The notes beneath the pieces are model-generated. The model did no database searches. It saw only the letters and a list, made by a program, of their open reading frames with translations, and was not told the DNA's origin. Positions 1 to 7,609 of a stretch of DNA of 64,000 nt are shown piece by piece; positions within the stretch are counted from its first letter, which is position 1; each line of letters starts with the position of its first letter. The position numbers and the translations under genes were made by a program. The stretch lies in NCBI RefSeq assembly GCF_013363995.1, contig NZ_JABWGO010000004.1, positions 310,001 through 374,000 on the forward strand, given 5' to 3'. The DNA is from Nonomuraea rhodomycinica. GTDB taxonomy: Bacteria; Actinomycetota; Actinomycetes; Streptosporangiales; Streptosporangiaceae.

Positions 1-853
1 GCAGGCCCGTGCCCGCGGCCACCATCGGCCGGACGTCGGCGCCGGTCATCGGCAGCTCGGCGGCCTCCTTCTTCCAGCACTCCACCTCGAAGCAGCCGCC
101 GTCGGGGCCACCGTCGGGGCCGCCCCACGGGCCGCCGTCGTCCCACGGGCCGAGGTCGACGGTGAAGTGCTTGTCGATGTCCTGCGGCGTGGGCGTCGGG
201 GTGGCTTCCTCGTCGTCGTCGTCGACGTGGTCGGTGTCGTCCGCGCCCGCCTCGTCGTCCAGCGGGTTCTCGGTCAGGCCCGCGTCGGCGAGGTCGCCGG
301 TGATGTCGTTCTCACCGGTGACGCCGATCCCGGCCGGGTCGTTGGCCGGGCCGTCCTCGTCCTCGCCGGTGCTGATGCCGCCGGCCACCGTCTCGCCGTT
401 CTCGGACGAGGTCGACGACGTGCAGGCCTCCTCGTCGCAGCCGGGCGTCACGAGGTTCGTGAGCGGCTGGGGCGCGGAGGAGTTCGACAGGACGTCGAGC
501 TGGCTGAAGTCACCGAGGTCCGCGTTGTCGGACTGCTGACCGTTCGTCGTGGACGCGTTGGTCTGCTCCTCCTCGTTCTCGTTGGAGTCGACCGCGACGG
601 CGTCGGCGCCGGCGGCGTTGTCGTTGTTGGCGACGTTGGTGTTGTCGATGCAGCCGACCAGGTTGACGTCACCGCCGTCCGAGCGGGGGCACGGCGGGTA
701 CTCGGGCTGAAGGAGCGGTCCGCGCGTGACCGTGGTCGCCTGCACGGCGGCTGCCGTGTGCGCGACGGCCGTGGCCAGCCCCGCGGTCCCGAAGGCGATC
801 CCACCTCCCACCGCCACGGCCGCGAATATCGTTTTCCTGACTTTTTCTGCCAT
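1..853 (-). CDS. LPXTG-anchored acidic secreted protein (partial, C-terminus off window)
   Basis: Reads leftwards from ATG at 853 (GGGGAG upstream) and leaves the window without a stop; 284 residues are visible. Residues 1-38 form a Sec-type signal peptide (MAEKVRKT, then an Ala/Gly-rich hydrophobic core). The mature part is very acidic and Asn/Asp/Thr-rich, with Cys pairs (PPCPR, GCIDN, PGCDEEAC, GGCFEVEC) and a WDDGGPWGG stretch. LPMTG at residues 267-271, just before the window edge, is a sortase signal; the expected membrane segment and basic tail would lie beyond base 1. Established: LPXTG proteins are linked to cell-wall peptidoglycan by sortase. Inference: a surface protein of unknown role, perhaps developmental. 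No sortase gene is visible here. The frame is certain; the function is not. Confidence 0.8.
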   Translation of the reverse strand, partial: MAEKVRKTIFAAVAVGGGIAFGTAGLATAVAHTAAAVQATTVTRGPLLQPEYPPCPRSDGGDVNLVGCIDNTNVANNDNAAGADAVAVDSNENEEEQTNASTTNGQQSDNADLGDFSQLDVLSNSSAPQPLTNLVTPGCDEEACTSSTSSENGETVAGGISTGEDEDGPANDPAGIGVTGENDITGDLADAGLTENPLDDEAGADDTDHVDDDDEEATPTPTPQDIDKHFTVDLGPWDDGGPWGGPDGGPDGGCFEVECWKKEAAELPMTGADVRPMVAAGTGL

Positions 854-1145
854 TTCGGACTCCCCGAGACGGTAGTGCGGGCCATAGAACATTTCGCCCG
901 GAATATTCAGCGACATGTTCACTACGGAACCCGTTATATGCGCCGGGTCTCGCGACGCTCCGCGCGGCACACGAGCCTTACCGAAGGATCAGGCATCGTT
1001 CGCCGGGCGTTGACGCTGTGGTCCCAGGGGTTTTCGGGGATGGTGCGCCGCGTCCCTTTTCTCGCGGGTGGCGCCGCGTTCGCGGCTGCTCCGTACGGTA
1101 GGAGTGGCTATGCGCGGTAGTTTTACCTTTCGTCCGGTTAGCTGG

Positions 1146-1220
1146 AACAGCTCGCGAGGGCGATAACCCGCGTAAGCGGGGAAAAGCGGGCATATCGCAA
1201 CACGCTCACTGCGAGCTGTT
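1146..1220. repeat. 10-bp inverted repeat in the 854-1447 intergenic region
   Basis: AACAGCTCGC (1146-1155) and its exact reverse complement GCGAGCTGTT (1211-1220) flank a 55-base spacer that itself contains CCCGC/GCGGG elements. The 594-base gap between the divergent LPXTG gene and the glycosidase contains no recognisable gene. The repeat could be a regulatory or structural element; no clear promoter or T-tract is visible. Confidence 0.35.
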
Positions 1221-1447
1221 TCACACCTTGGCTATTTCAGCACGCGATCGCGGAGTGAGGGGCGCGCCACGCGCGACATCCCCGCGCGAGACGGCCGTCG
1301 CCGGCCCCACGCGGCGACCTCCTGATGAGCGCCGCCGTCCACCCGGATCTCGATCGCTTCCCGCTCGCCCGCTCCTGGGCGATGCTGTGGGTGAAGGAGA
1401 AGGCGCCGCCCTCGCCGGCGGAGCGGGCCGCCACGAAGGGGTGGGCA

Positions 1448-3598
1448 GTGAACCTCGACCAGAAGGCCTCCCTGCTGTCCGGCAAGGACATGTGGACCAC
1501 CGAACCCGTGGACGGCCTGCCGCCGGCCGTGCTCGGCGACGGGCCGCACGGCGTGCGCCGGCAGGCGGAGGACGCCGACCACCTGGGCATTCACGACAGC
1601 CTGCCCGCCACCTGCTTCCCGCCCGCCGTCGCGGTCGGCTCCAGCTGGGACCCGGCGGTCGCGGGCCGCCTGGCCGCCGCGGTGGCCGCCGAGGCCCGCG
1701 CGCTCGGCGTCCACGTGGTGCTCGGACCCGGGATGAACATCAAGCGCTCGCCGCTGTGCGGGCGCAACTTCGAGTACTACTCCGAGGACCCGCTGCTCAC
1801 CGGCGTGCTGGCCACCGCTCACGTACGGGCGTTGCAGGCGGGCGGCGCCGGCGCGTCGGTCAAGCACTTCGCGGCCAACAACCAGGAGACCGACCGCATG
1901 CGGGTCAGCGCCGAGGTCGACGAGCGCACGCTGCGGGAGATCTACCTGCCCGCCTTCGAACGGGTCGTCAAGCAGGCCCGGCCCGCCACCGTGATGGCCG
2001 CCTACAACAAGGTCAACGGCGTCCCCGCCAGCCGGCACCCGTGGCTGCTGACCACGCTGCTGCGCGAGGAGTGGGGGTTCGACGGCGTCGTGGTCTCCGA
2101 CTGGGGAGCCGTCGACGACCGGGTCGCCGCGCTGAAGGCCGGGCTGGACCTGGAGATGCCCGGCAACCCCGGCAACGACGCCAGGATCGCGCGGGCCGTC
2201 CGGGACGGGTCGCTGGAGGAGGCGACGGTCGACCGCGCCGTGGCCCGGGTCCGGACCATGGTCGGGCAATGGCGGGCGGAGCGCGGGGACTTCGACGCCG
2301 ACGCCCATCACGCGCTGGCCCGCGAGCTGGCCGCCGAGTGCGCGGTGCTGCTGAAGAACGACGGGGGCGTGCTCCCGATCGGGCCGCGGGTCCGGACCGT
2401 CGCCGTCGTCGGGCCGTTCGCCACGAAGCCCCGCTTCCAGGGCGGCGGCAGCTCCCACGTCAACCCCACCCGCGTGGACGTCCCCCTGGAGGAGATCAGG
2501 AAGCTGGCCGGGGACCGGATCGTCACCACCGACCCCGCGGGCGCCGACCTGGCGATCGTCTTCGCCGGGCTGGCCGACGCGGACGAGTCGGAGGGCTACG
2601 ATCGCACCACCATCGAGCTCCCCGCCGAGCAGGTGCGGCTCATCCGCGCCACCGCCGCGGCCGCCCGCCGTACCGTCGTGGTCCTCTCCAACGGCGGCGT
2701 CGTGTCACTCGAGGGCTGGCACGACGACGTCGACGCCGTCATGGAGGGCTGGCTGCTCGGCCAGGCCGGCGGCGGCGCCGTGGCCGACCTGCTCTTCGGC
2801 GTCACCGCCCCCTCCGGGCGGCTCGCCGAGACCATCCCGCTGCGCCTGCAGGACACCGCCTGCCACCTCAACTTCCCCGGCGAGCAGGGCGTCGTCCGGT
2901 ACGGCGAGGGCGTCATGGTCGGCTACCGCTTCCACGAGACCGTCGAGCGGCCGGTGCGCTACCCCTTCGGCCACGGGCTCACCTACACCGGCTTCGCGGT
3001 GAGCGGCCTGGCCGTGGAGGTCACCGGCGACGACACCGCGCGCGTCCGCCTCACCGTCACCAACACCGGTGACCGGCACGGCAAGCACGTCGTCCAGCTC
3101 TACGTCGCCACCTCCGCCGGCCCGGTGCGGCGCCCGGCGCGCGAGCTGCGGGCCTTCACCAAGGTCGCGCTCGACCCCGGCGCGTCCACCACCGTGACCC
3201 TCGACCTCGACGCCCGCGCCTTCGCCTACTGGGACGTCCTGGAAGGCCGCTGGCTGGTGGCGCCCGGCGCGTACACCGTCCAGATCGGGGAGAACGCCTC
3301 GACGATCGTCGCCGAGGAGACCGTCGAGCTCGCCGGCGAGGTGCTCGCCAAGGAACTGACCCTGGACTCCAGCGTCGGCGAGTGGTTCGCCCATCCGGCC
3401 GTCGGGCCCGAGCTCATGAGGCGCCTGGCCGCGGGCACGACCGAGGAGCGGCACACGGGGGCCGCCGAGCGCGCCGGGCTGCTGCGCATGGTCGAGTCGC
3501 TGCCGCTGCGGCAGTTCCTCGGCTTCCTGCCCACCCCGCTGCCCGAGGGGACGCTCACCGAGCTGATGGCCCTCAGCAGGCGTGGGGGCCGGACATGA
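1448..3598 (+). CDS. Glycoside hydrolase family 3 beta-glucosidase-like enzyme
   Basis: About 716 residues from GTG 1448, preceded by GAAGGGG; an in-frame ATG at 1325 would add 41 residues that do not look family-like and has no ribosome site. GH3 landmarks: LLSGKDMWTT and DGPHGVR near the N-terminus, GPGMNIKRSPLCGRNFEYY, KHFAANNQETDR, and VVVSDWGAVDD with the catalytic nucleophile Asp218. The GH3 C-terminal domain follows (GGGSSHVNP), then a fibronectin-III-like domain (VTNTGDRHGKHVVQLY). No signal peptide, so probably cytoplasmic. Established: GH3 enzymes release terminal beta-linked sugars. Substrate is undetermined. Its 3' end overlaps the convergent MerR gene by 26 bases. Confidence 0.93.
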   Translation: MNLDQKASLLSGKDMWTTEPVDGLPPAVLGDGPHGVRRQAEDADHLGIHDSLPATCFPPAVAVGSSWDPAVAGRLAAAVAAEARALGVHVVLGPGMNIKRSPLCGRNFEYYSEDPLLTGVLATAHVRALQAGGAGASVKHFAANNQETDRMRVSAEVDERTLREIYLPAFERVVKQARPATVMAAYNKVNGVPASRHPWLLTTLLREEWGFDGVVVSDWGAVDDRVAALKAGLDLEMPGNPGNDARIARAVRDGSLEEATVDRAVARVRTMVGQWRAERGDFDADAHHALARELAAECAVLLKNDGGVLPIGPRVRTVAVVGPFATKPRFQGGGSSHVNPTRVDVPLEEIRKLAGDRIVTTDPAGADLAIVFAGLADADESEGYDRTTIELPAEQVRLIRATAAAARRTVVVLSNGGVVSLEGWHDDVDAVMEGWLLGQAGGGAVADLLFGVTAPSGRLAETIPLRLQDTACHLNFPGEQGVVRYGEGVMVGYRFHETVERPVRYPFGHGLTYTGFAVSGLAVEVTGDDTARVRLTVTNTGDRHGKHVVQLYVATSAGPVRRPARELRAFTKVALDPGASTTVTLDLDARAFAYWDVLEGRWLVAPGAYTVQIGENASTIVAEETVELAGEVLAKELTLDSSVGEWFAHPAVGPELMRRLAAGTTEERHTGAAERAGLLRMVESLPLRQFLGFLPTPLPEGTLTELMALSRRGGRT

Positions 3599-3953
3599 CC
3601 GGCGACGCCGTGTCGATCACTTCGTCCAGGACGTCGCGGGAGCGGATCAGATCCGTGATCATGCGGTTGATGCGGTCGCGCTCCGCGGTGAGCTCGCCGA
3701 CCAGCTTCGGGGTGGCGACCTCGTTCGGGCGGCCGTCCTCGTCGCGCATGCAGGGCAGCAGTTGCGCGATCTTCTCGCTGTTCAGGCCCGCGGCGTAGAG
3801 GGTCTGGATGCGGACGACGCGGTCGACCGCCCACTCGCCGTAGTCCCGGTGGCCGCCGGGGGTGCGCTGCGCGCGCAGCAGTCCCTGGGCCTCGTAGTAG
3901 CGCAGAGAACGCTCGCTCACCCCGGTGCGCCGGGCCAGCTCGCCGATCCGCAT
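3573..3953 (-). CDS. MerR-family transcriptional regulator
   Basis: 126 residues. The N-terminus MRIGELARRTGVSERSLRYY is the canonical MerR winged-helix start, followed by EAQGLL and the wing GGHRDY. Residues 75-115 form the dimerisation coiled coil (VGELTAERDRINRMI). The short C-terminus DTASPVMSGPHAC has one terminal Cys and no CxxC metal site, so the signal is more likely an organic or redox compound than a metal. It is divergent from the dehydrogenase at 4048, and the intergenic region carries a MerR-type operator inside a 20-bp promoter spacer. Inference: it controls the dehydrogenase and probably itself. Confidence 0.9.
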   Translation of the reverse strand: MRIGELARRTGVSERSLRYYEAQGLLRAQRTPGGHRDYGEWAVDRVVRIQTLYAAGLNSEKIAQLLPCMRDEDGRPNEVATPKLVGELTAERDRINRMITDLIRSRDVLDEVIDTASPVMSGPHAC

Positions 3954-3977
3954 GCCCTCACCTCGCGTGACGACGAC

Positions 3978-4009
3978 TTGAATCTGACATTGATGTCAAC
4001 TTCTACCAT
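3978..4009 (+). promoter_or_regulatory. MerR-type promoter with operator in a 20-bp spacer
   Basis: A -35-like TTGAAT (3978-3983) and a -10-like TACCAT (4004-4009) are separated by 20 bases. The spacer contains the palindrome TGACATTGATGTCA (3985-3998; arms TGACAT/ATGTCA). An over-long 19-20-bp spacer holding a dyad is the hallmark of MerR-activated promoters. It reads towards the dehydrogenase at 4048, whose ribosome site GGAGGAA is at 4036-4042. Confidence 0.7.
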
Positions 4010-4047
4010 GCCGGGACGACGAGCACACCGTCCATGGAGGAAGCAAG

Positions 4048-4788
4048 ATGAGTGACCTGACCGGCAAGGTGGCGCTGGTGACCGGGGGCAGCCGCGGGAT
4101 CGGCGCGGCGATATCCCGACGGCTGGCCGGCGCGGGGGCAGCGGTCGCGCTGACCTACGTCCAGGCGGCCGACCAGGCGCGCGAGGTCGCCGCGGCCATC
4201 GAGGCCGACGGCGGCAGGGCCGCGGTCGTCCAGGCCGACCTGACCCGTCCGGACGCCGCGGCGGAGGCGGTGGAGCGGACGGTACGCGAGCTGGGCCGCA
4301 TCGACATCCTGGTGAACAACGCGGGCTTCCTCGCCTACGGCCCGCTGGCGGAGGTGACCGCCGAGGACCTGGACCGGGCGCTCGCCGTGGACGTCCGGTC
4401 GGTGTTCCTGGCCGCCCAGGCCGCCGCCCGCCACATGGGCGACGGCGGGCGGATCATCAGCATCGGGTCGTGCTTCAACGGGCGCGTCCCCGGCTCGAAC
4501 TTCGTCGTGCAGGCGATGGCCAAGTCCGCGCTCGTCGGGCTGACCAAGGGGCTGGCCCGGGAGCTGGGGCCGCTCGGGATCACCGCCACGGTCGTGGACC
4601 CGGGCCCCATCGACACCGACATGAACCCGGCCGACGGCGAGACCGCCGGCTTCCAGCGCTCCCTCACCGCGCTGGGACGGTACGGCGAGGCCGAGGACAT
4701 CGCCGCCGCCGTGGCCTATCTGGCGGGTCCCGGGGGCCGCTACGTCACCGGCACCGCCCTGGCCGTGGACGGCGGCTACACCGTCTGA
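4048..4788 (+). CDS. SDR-family oxidoreductase (BdcA-like) lacking the catalytic Tyr
   Basis: 246 residues. The Rossmann fold is clear: VTGGSRGIG for NAD(P) binding, NNAG, and the C-terminal PGPIDTDMNPADGE and GRYVTGTALAVDGGYTV. Overall layout resembles the classical SDR BdcA of E. coli. The catalytic Ser region is IISIGSCF, but the YxxxK position reads FVVQAMAKSAL: Lys is kept while Gln stands where Tyr is expected. The Tyr is normally the acid/base residue, so activity may be altered or absent. Transcribed divergently from the MerR regulator behind its operator, with a strong GGAGGAA site. Could be a redox-sensing or binding protein rather than a reductase; that is inference. Confidence 0.88.
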   Translation: MSDLTGKVALVTGGSRGIGAAISRRLAGAGAAVALTYVQAADQAREVAAAIEADGGRAAVVQADLTRPDAAAEAVERTVRELGRIDILVNNAGFLAYGPLAEVTAEDLDRALAVDVRSVFLAAQAAARHMGDGGRIISIGSCFNGRVPGSNFVVQAMAKSALVGLTKGLARELGPLGITATVVDPGPIDTDMNPADGETAGFQRSLTALGRYGEAEDIAAAVAYLAGPGGRYVTGTALAVDGGYTV

Positions 4789-4861
4789 TCGGCGGCCGCG
4801 CCGCCCGACCTGATCGGCGGGCCGCACCGCCCGACCTGATCGGCAGGCCGCCCCGCCTGAC
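4785..4861. repeat. Three tandem ~26-bp repeats after the SDR stop
   Basis: Units begin at 4785, 4810 and 4836, each starting CTGATCGGC and containing CCGCCCGAC or CCGCCTGAC. The first overlaps the dehydrogenase stop codon. A similar GATCAG/CCGCCCGAC repeat follows another gene at 16635-16722. From 4862 to 5016 no gene is seen. Confidence 0.7.
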
Positions 4862-5016
4862 GGCAGGTGGCCGGTCGGCCCGCTCGCCTTCGGCAGCACG
4901 AGACCGGCGTGACGCGTTGACCGAGATCGGCGCCCGGACCGGCGTCCACCTGGTCATCGCCGCCCACGAGGCGCGCCTCGCCCGGGTCCGGCCGAGAGCA
5001 GGCGACGTCGCCGGGT

Positions 5017-5241
5017 TCAGCCGTTGCGGGACAGCCAGAGGCCGATGGCGGTGACGCGCGAGTCCACGCCGAGCTTGGCGTAGATGCGGTTGACGTGGTT
5101 CTTGACCGTCTTCTCGCTGAGGAAGAGACGTCGCGCGATCTGGCCGTTGGACTGACCCGTGGCGATGAGGTCCATGACCTCCGCCTCGCGCTTGCTCAAG
5201 GACGTGAACACGCTCTCGAACGCTGCGTCGTCGACTCTCAT
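5017..5241 (-). CDS. Small stand-alone LuxR/GerE-type HTH protein
   Basis: 74 residues from ATG 5241. After a 13-residue lead, almost all of it is a LuxR-type helix-turn-helix: LSKREAEVMDLIATGQSNGQ, IARRLFLSEKTVKNHVNRI and YAKLGVDSRVTAIGLW. No receiver or ligand domain is present, so any signal must come by other means. Stand-alone GerE-type HTH proteins are common in actinomycetes. It is followed on its strand by three repeats and the dehydrogenase, with no operon partner. Target genes are unknown. Confidence 0.85.
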   Translation of the reverse strand: MRVDDAAFESVFTSLSKREAEVMDLIATGQSNGQIARRLFLSEKTVKNHVNRIYAKLGVDSRVTAIGLWLSRNG

Positions 5242-5353
5242 CCGGCCTCCGGGGGCGCGCAGACGGTCAGAATCGCCGATGCCCCCGTGCTTCCGGCGTT
5301 AGCGGTAGACAGCGAGCATAACTCGCATTGTCATGGTTTGGGGACGATAAGGA

Positions 5354-5390
5354 GAAAAACGGCAACGGCCGGTCCCGGGGGACCGGCCGT
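5354..5390 (-). terminator. Intrinsic terminator downstream of tRNA-His
   Basis: A perfect 12-bp stem (arms 5365-5376 and 5379-5390: ACGGCCGGTCCC and its complement) lies just 3' of the tRNA on the minus strand. It is followed on that strand by TTGCCGTTTTTCTCC (plus 5351-5364), giving a hairpin with a U-tract. Confidence 0.75.
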
Positions 5391-5397
5391 GCGCTCG

Positions 5398-5472
5398 GGG
5401 TGAGTGAAGGGACTTGAACCCTCGACATCCAGGACCACAACCTGGCGCTCTGCCAACTGAGCTACACCCACC
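5398..5472 (-). tRNA. tRNA-His (anticodon GTG)
   Basis: On the minus strand: acceptor GTGGGTG pairing with CACTCAC, D-arm TAGCTCAGTTGGCAGAGC, anticodon stem CCAGG/CCTGG with loop TTGTGGT (anticodon GUG, His), and T-arm GAGGGTTCAAGTCCCTT. A G precedes the acceptor stem opposite C73, as required for tRNA-His. CCA is not encoded. It lies immediately downstream of orn. Confidence 0.95.
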
Positions 5473-5475
5473 ATG

Positions 5476-5600
5476 GCCGCCTCGTGAGGCGGCACAGGAA
5501 AAGTGTAGCGGTGTTCGGGAGTCTTTTCGCCATCGGCGACGCACCGACACGTGTTCACCGGCTCACACGCGATCCCGTTCACCGGCTCACACGCGACCCC
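5476..5600. repeat. Hairpin and tandem 24-bp direct repeat between orn and tRNA-His
   Basis: GCCGCCTC/GAGGCGGC (5476-5493) is an 8-bp hairpin immediately 5' of the tRNA on the minus strand. Two adjacent 24-bp copies starting GTTCACCGGCTCACACGCGA occupy 5553-5576 and 5577-5600 (23 of 24 bases identical), between the orn stop and the tRNA. Confidence 0.6.
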
Positions 5601-5629
5601 GCCGAGTCAGGGCCGGGACCCGCGGCGGG

Positions 5630-6223
5630 TCAGCCGCTGACGCGCTCCGCCAGCGTGCGGGCCGTCGCCGAGTCGGGGCCCGGCTGGGCCACGAACACCG
5701 ACGCGCGGTAGTAGCGCAGCTCCCTGATGCTCTCCGTGATGTCGGCCAGCGCCCGGTGCCCGCCCTGCTTCTCCGGCGCCGCGAAGTACACGCGGGGGTA
5801 CCAGCGTCGCACCAGCTCCTTGATGGACGACACGTCGATCATCCGGTAGTGCAGGAAGGCGTCGACCGCGGGCATGTCGCGCGAGATGAACGTGCGGTCC
5901 GTGCCGATGGAGTTGCCGCACAGCGGCGCCTTCTTCGGCTCCGGGACGTGGCGGCGGATGTAGTCGAGGACGAGCGACTCGGCCTCGGCCAGCGTCACCC
6001 CGCCCGCGAGCTCCGGCAGCAGCCCGGAGGCGGTGTGCATCTCGCGGACCACCTGCGACATCTGCTCCAGCGACTCGGGCGGCGGCTTGATGACCACGGC
6101 GACGCCCTCGTCGAGCTGGTTGAGCTCGCTGTCGGTGATGACGCACGCCACCTCGACGAGCGCGTCGCGGCCAAGGTCCAGCCCGGTCATCTCACAGTCG
6201 ATCCAGACCAGCACGTCACTCAT
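5630..6223 (-). CDS. orn: Oligoribonuclease
   Basis: 197 residues, the usual Orn length. Orn is a cytoplasmic DEDDh 3'-5' exonuclease that degrades 2-5-base RNA and pGpG to mononucleotides. Visible motifs: Exo I IDCEMTGLD (Asp9, Glu11), Exo II LCGNSIGTDRTFI, and Exo III HRALADITESI with the DEDDh His. The C-terminus GPDSATARTLAERVSG is weakly conserved in such proteins. It sits next to tRNA-His, a pairing common in streptomycetes and relatives, and is transcribed towards it, so a shared transcript is possible. Confidence 0.97.
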   Translation of the reverse strand: MSDVLVWIDCEMTGLDLGRDALVEVACVITDSELNQLDEGVAVVIKPPPESLEQMSQVVREMHTASGLLPELAGGVTLAEAESLVLDYIRRHVPEPKKAPLCGNSIGTDRTFISRDMPAVDAFLHYRMIDVSSIKELVRRWYPRVYFAAPEKQGGHRALADITESIRELRYYRASVFVAQPGPDSATARTLAERVSG

Positions 6224-6292
6224 TCGTTCTCCTCGCCCAAGCGGCTCGGAGCGCCCGCCCGCTTGCTCTCAGGACCAGCCTAGTGCCAAGCG

Positions 6293-7540
6293 TCAGGCAG
6301 GCTTGAGTGAGCTCAGAACCTTGGCGACGACGTCCGTGCCGAGATTGTCGGGAACCGACACGTAAAGGATGGACGGCCGCTCGCCCTCACCGCGATCCAT
6401 GAGCACGATCGCGCCGTTCTCCTTGTTCCACTTGTAGCCCTTCTGCTTCGAGATCTTGCTGAAGTCGTGCTGGAACTGGAGCACCCAGGCGTCCTTGTCG
6501 CCGATCTTGATGGCCTTGTCCTGCACGATCTTGGTCGTGTGCTGGATCTGGTAGTACTTGGCGAAGTCGATGAACACCGTCTTGGCCGTCACGCCGAGCC
6601 GGCTCTTGCCCTCGTAGGGGTAGACCTCGTTCAGGGTGCCCGTGTAGATGTTGCCGATCCAGTTGTTGTCGCCCTCGTACTTCTCCTGCGCGATCCTCTC
6701 GACGCCGCTCGACCAGCGCTGCTGGGCGGGGTCGGCGTTGGGGCCGGTGCCGTTGATGTCGGCGTAGCCGGGCACCGTCCAGCCGTCGGGCACGGCGTAC
6801 GAGATGCCGGCCTGCGGGTCGGAGACGCGGCCGTCCTGCGCCTGCGGCAGCTCGGTCGTGGTCGGCGTGGGCTGCGTGCTCGGCGGCTGCGACTCGGACG
6901 GCGACTGCGACTCGGTCGGCGTGGCGGACGGCAGGGCGACCGTCGGCTTGTCGCGGTTGATGAAGAAGATGCCCGCGACCACGAGGAGCGCCACCACGAC
7001 CAGCGCGGCCAGGCCGCCGAAGATCCACGGCATGGGGTTGCGCGGCTTCGGCGACGGGCCGTAGCCCGGGCCCGGCAGTTGCGCGCCGCCCCACTGGCCG
7101 GGCTGGCCCTGCGGGTAGGGGCCGGGCTCGCCGTACGGACCCTGGCCTCCGTACGTGGGGAGCACCTGGGTGGGCTGCGGCGAGCCGAAGGCGGGCTGAC
7201 CCGGACCGCCGGGCTGGCCGGGACCGCCAGGATGGCCCGGGCCGCCGGGCTGGCCGGGGGGCTGCTGCTGGCCGGGGCCGCTGGGCTGGCCGGGGCCGCT
7301 GGGCTGGCCGGGACCGTACGCCTGGCCGGGTGCGCCGGGCTGGCCGTACTGCAGCGTCGGGTTGGCGGGGGTGGCCGACCAGTCGTGGCCGGGCTGCGAC
7401 CCCGAGGGCGGCTGCTGCTGTGGCGCCGCCCCGGGCTCCTGCGGATGCGTGGCGTCGGTCCACTGGGCGCCGTCCCACCAACGGAGTTGGGGCGATCCGT
7501 AGGGGTCCGGGTACCAGCCCGCGGGGGTCTGCGTGGTCAT
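6293..7540 (-). CDS. DUF2510 membrane protein with outside domain
   Basis: 415 residues from ATG 7540; an upstream in-frame start at 7576 adds 12 atypical residues. The N-terminus MTTQTPAGWYPDPYGSPQLR contains the DUF2510 motif (GWYPDP...RWWDG..W). A 130-residue Gly/Pro/Gln linker with GGPGQP-type repeats follows, then one membrane segment (PWIFGGLAALVVVALLVVAG). The outside part begins with a Ser/Pro/Thr stretch and ends in a ~170-residue folded domain (SDPQAGISYAVPDGWTVPGY to the C-terminus). No Shine-Dalgarno site is visible, but TACTAAT lies 9 bases upstream of the ATG, so a leaderless transcript is possible. It is downstream of the pseudokinase on the same strand. Molecular function unknown. 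Confidence 0.85.
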   Translation of the reverse strand: MTTQTPAGWYPDPYGSPQLRWWDGAQWTDATHPQEPGAAPQQQPPSGSQPGHDWSATPANPTLQYGQPGAPGQAYGPGQPSGPGQPSGPGQQQPPGQPGGPGHPGGPGQPGGPGQPAFGSPQPTQVLPTYGGQGPYGEPGPYPQGQPGQWGGAQLPGPGYGPSPKPRNPMPWIFGGLAALVVVALLVVAGIFFINRDKPTVALPSATPTESQSPSESQPPSTQPTPTTTELPQAQDGRVSDPQAGISYAVPDGWTVPGYADINGTGPNADPAQQRWSSGVERIAQEKYEGDNNWIGNIYTGTLNEVYPYEGKSRLGVTAKTVFIDFAKYYQIQHTTKIVQDKAIKIGDKDAWVLQFQHDFSKISKQKGYKWNKENGAIVLMDRGEGERPSILYVSVPDNLGTDVVAKVLSSLKPA

Positions 7541-7609
7541 GCTGGCCAGATTAGTAAGAACCGCATTGATATGCATTGTCGGCGGCGGCCCCGCGGCGCG
7601 GGCCGCGCG

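Noticed and set aside
1228..3072. Long open frames overlapping the GH3 gene on both strands
   Set aside because: Arg/Gly/Pro-rich, no family motifs; shadow frames caused by high third-position GC.
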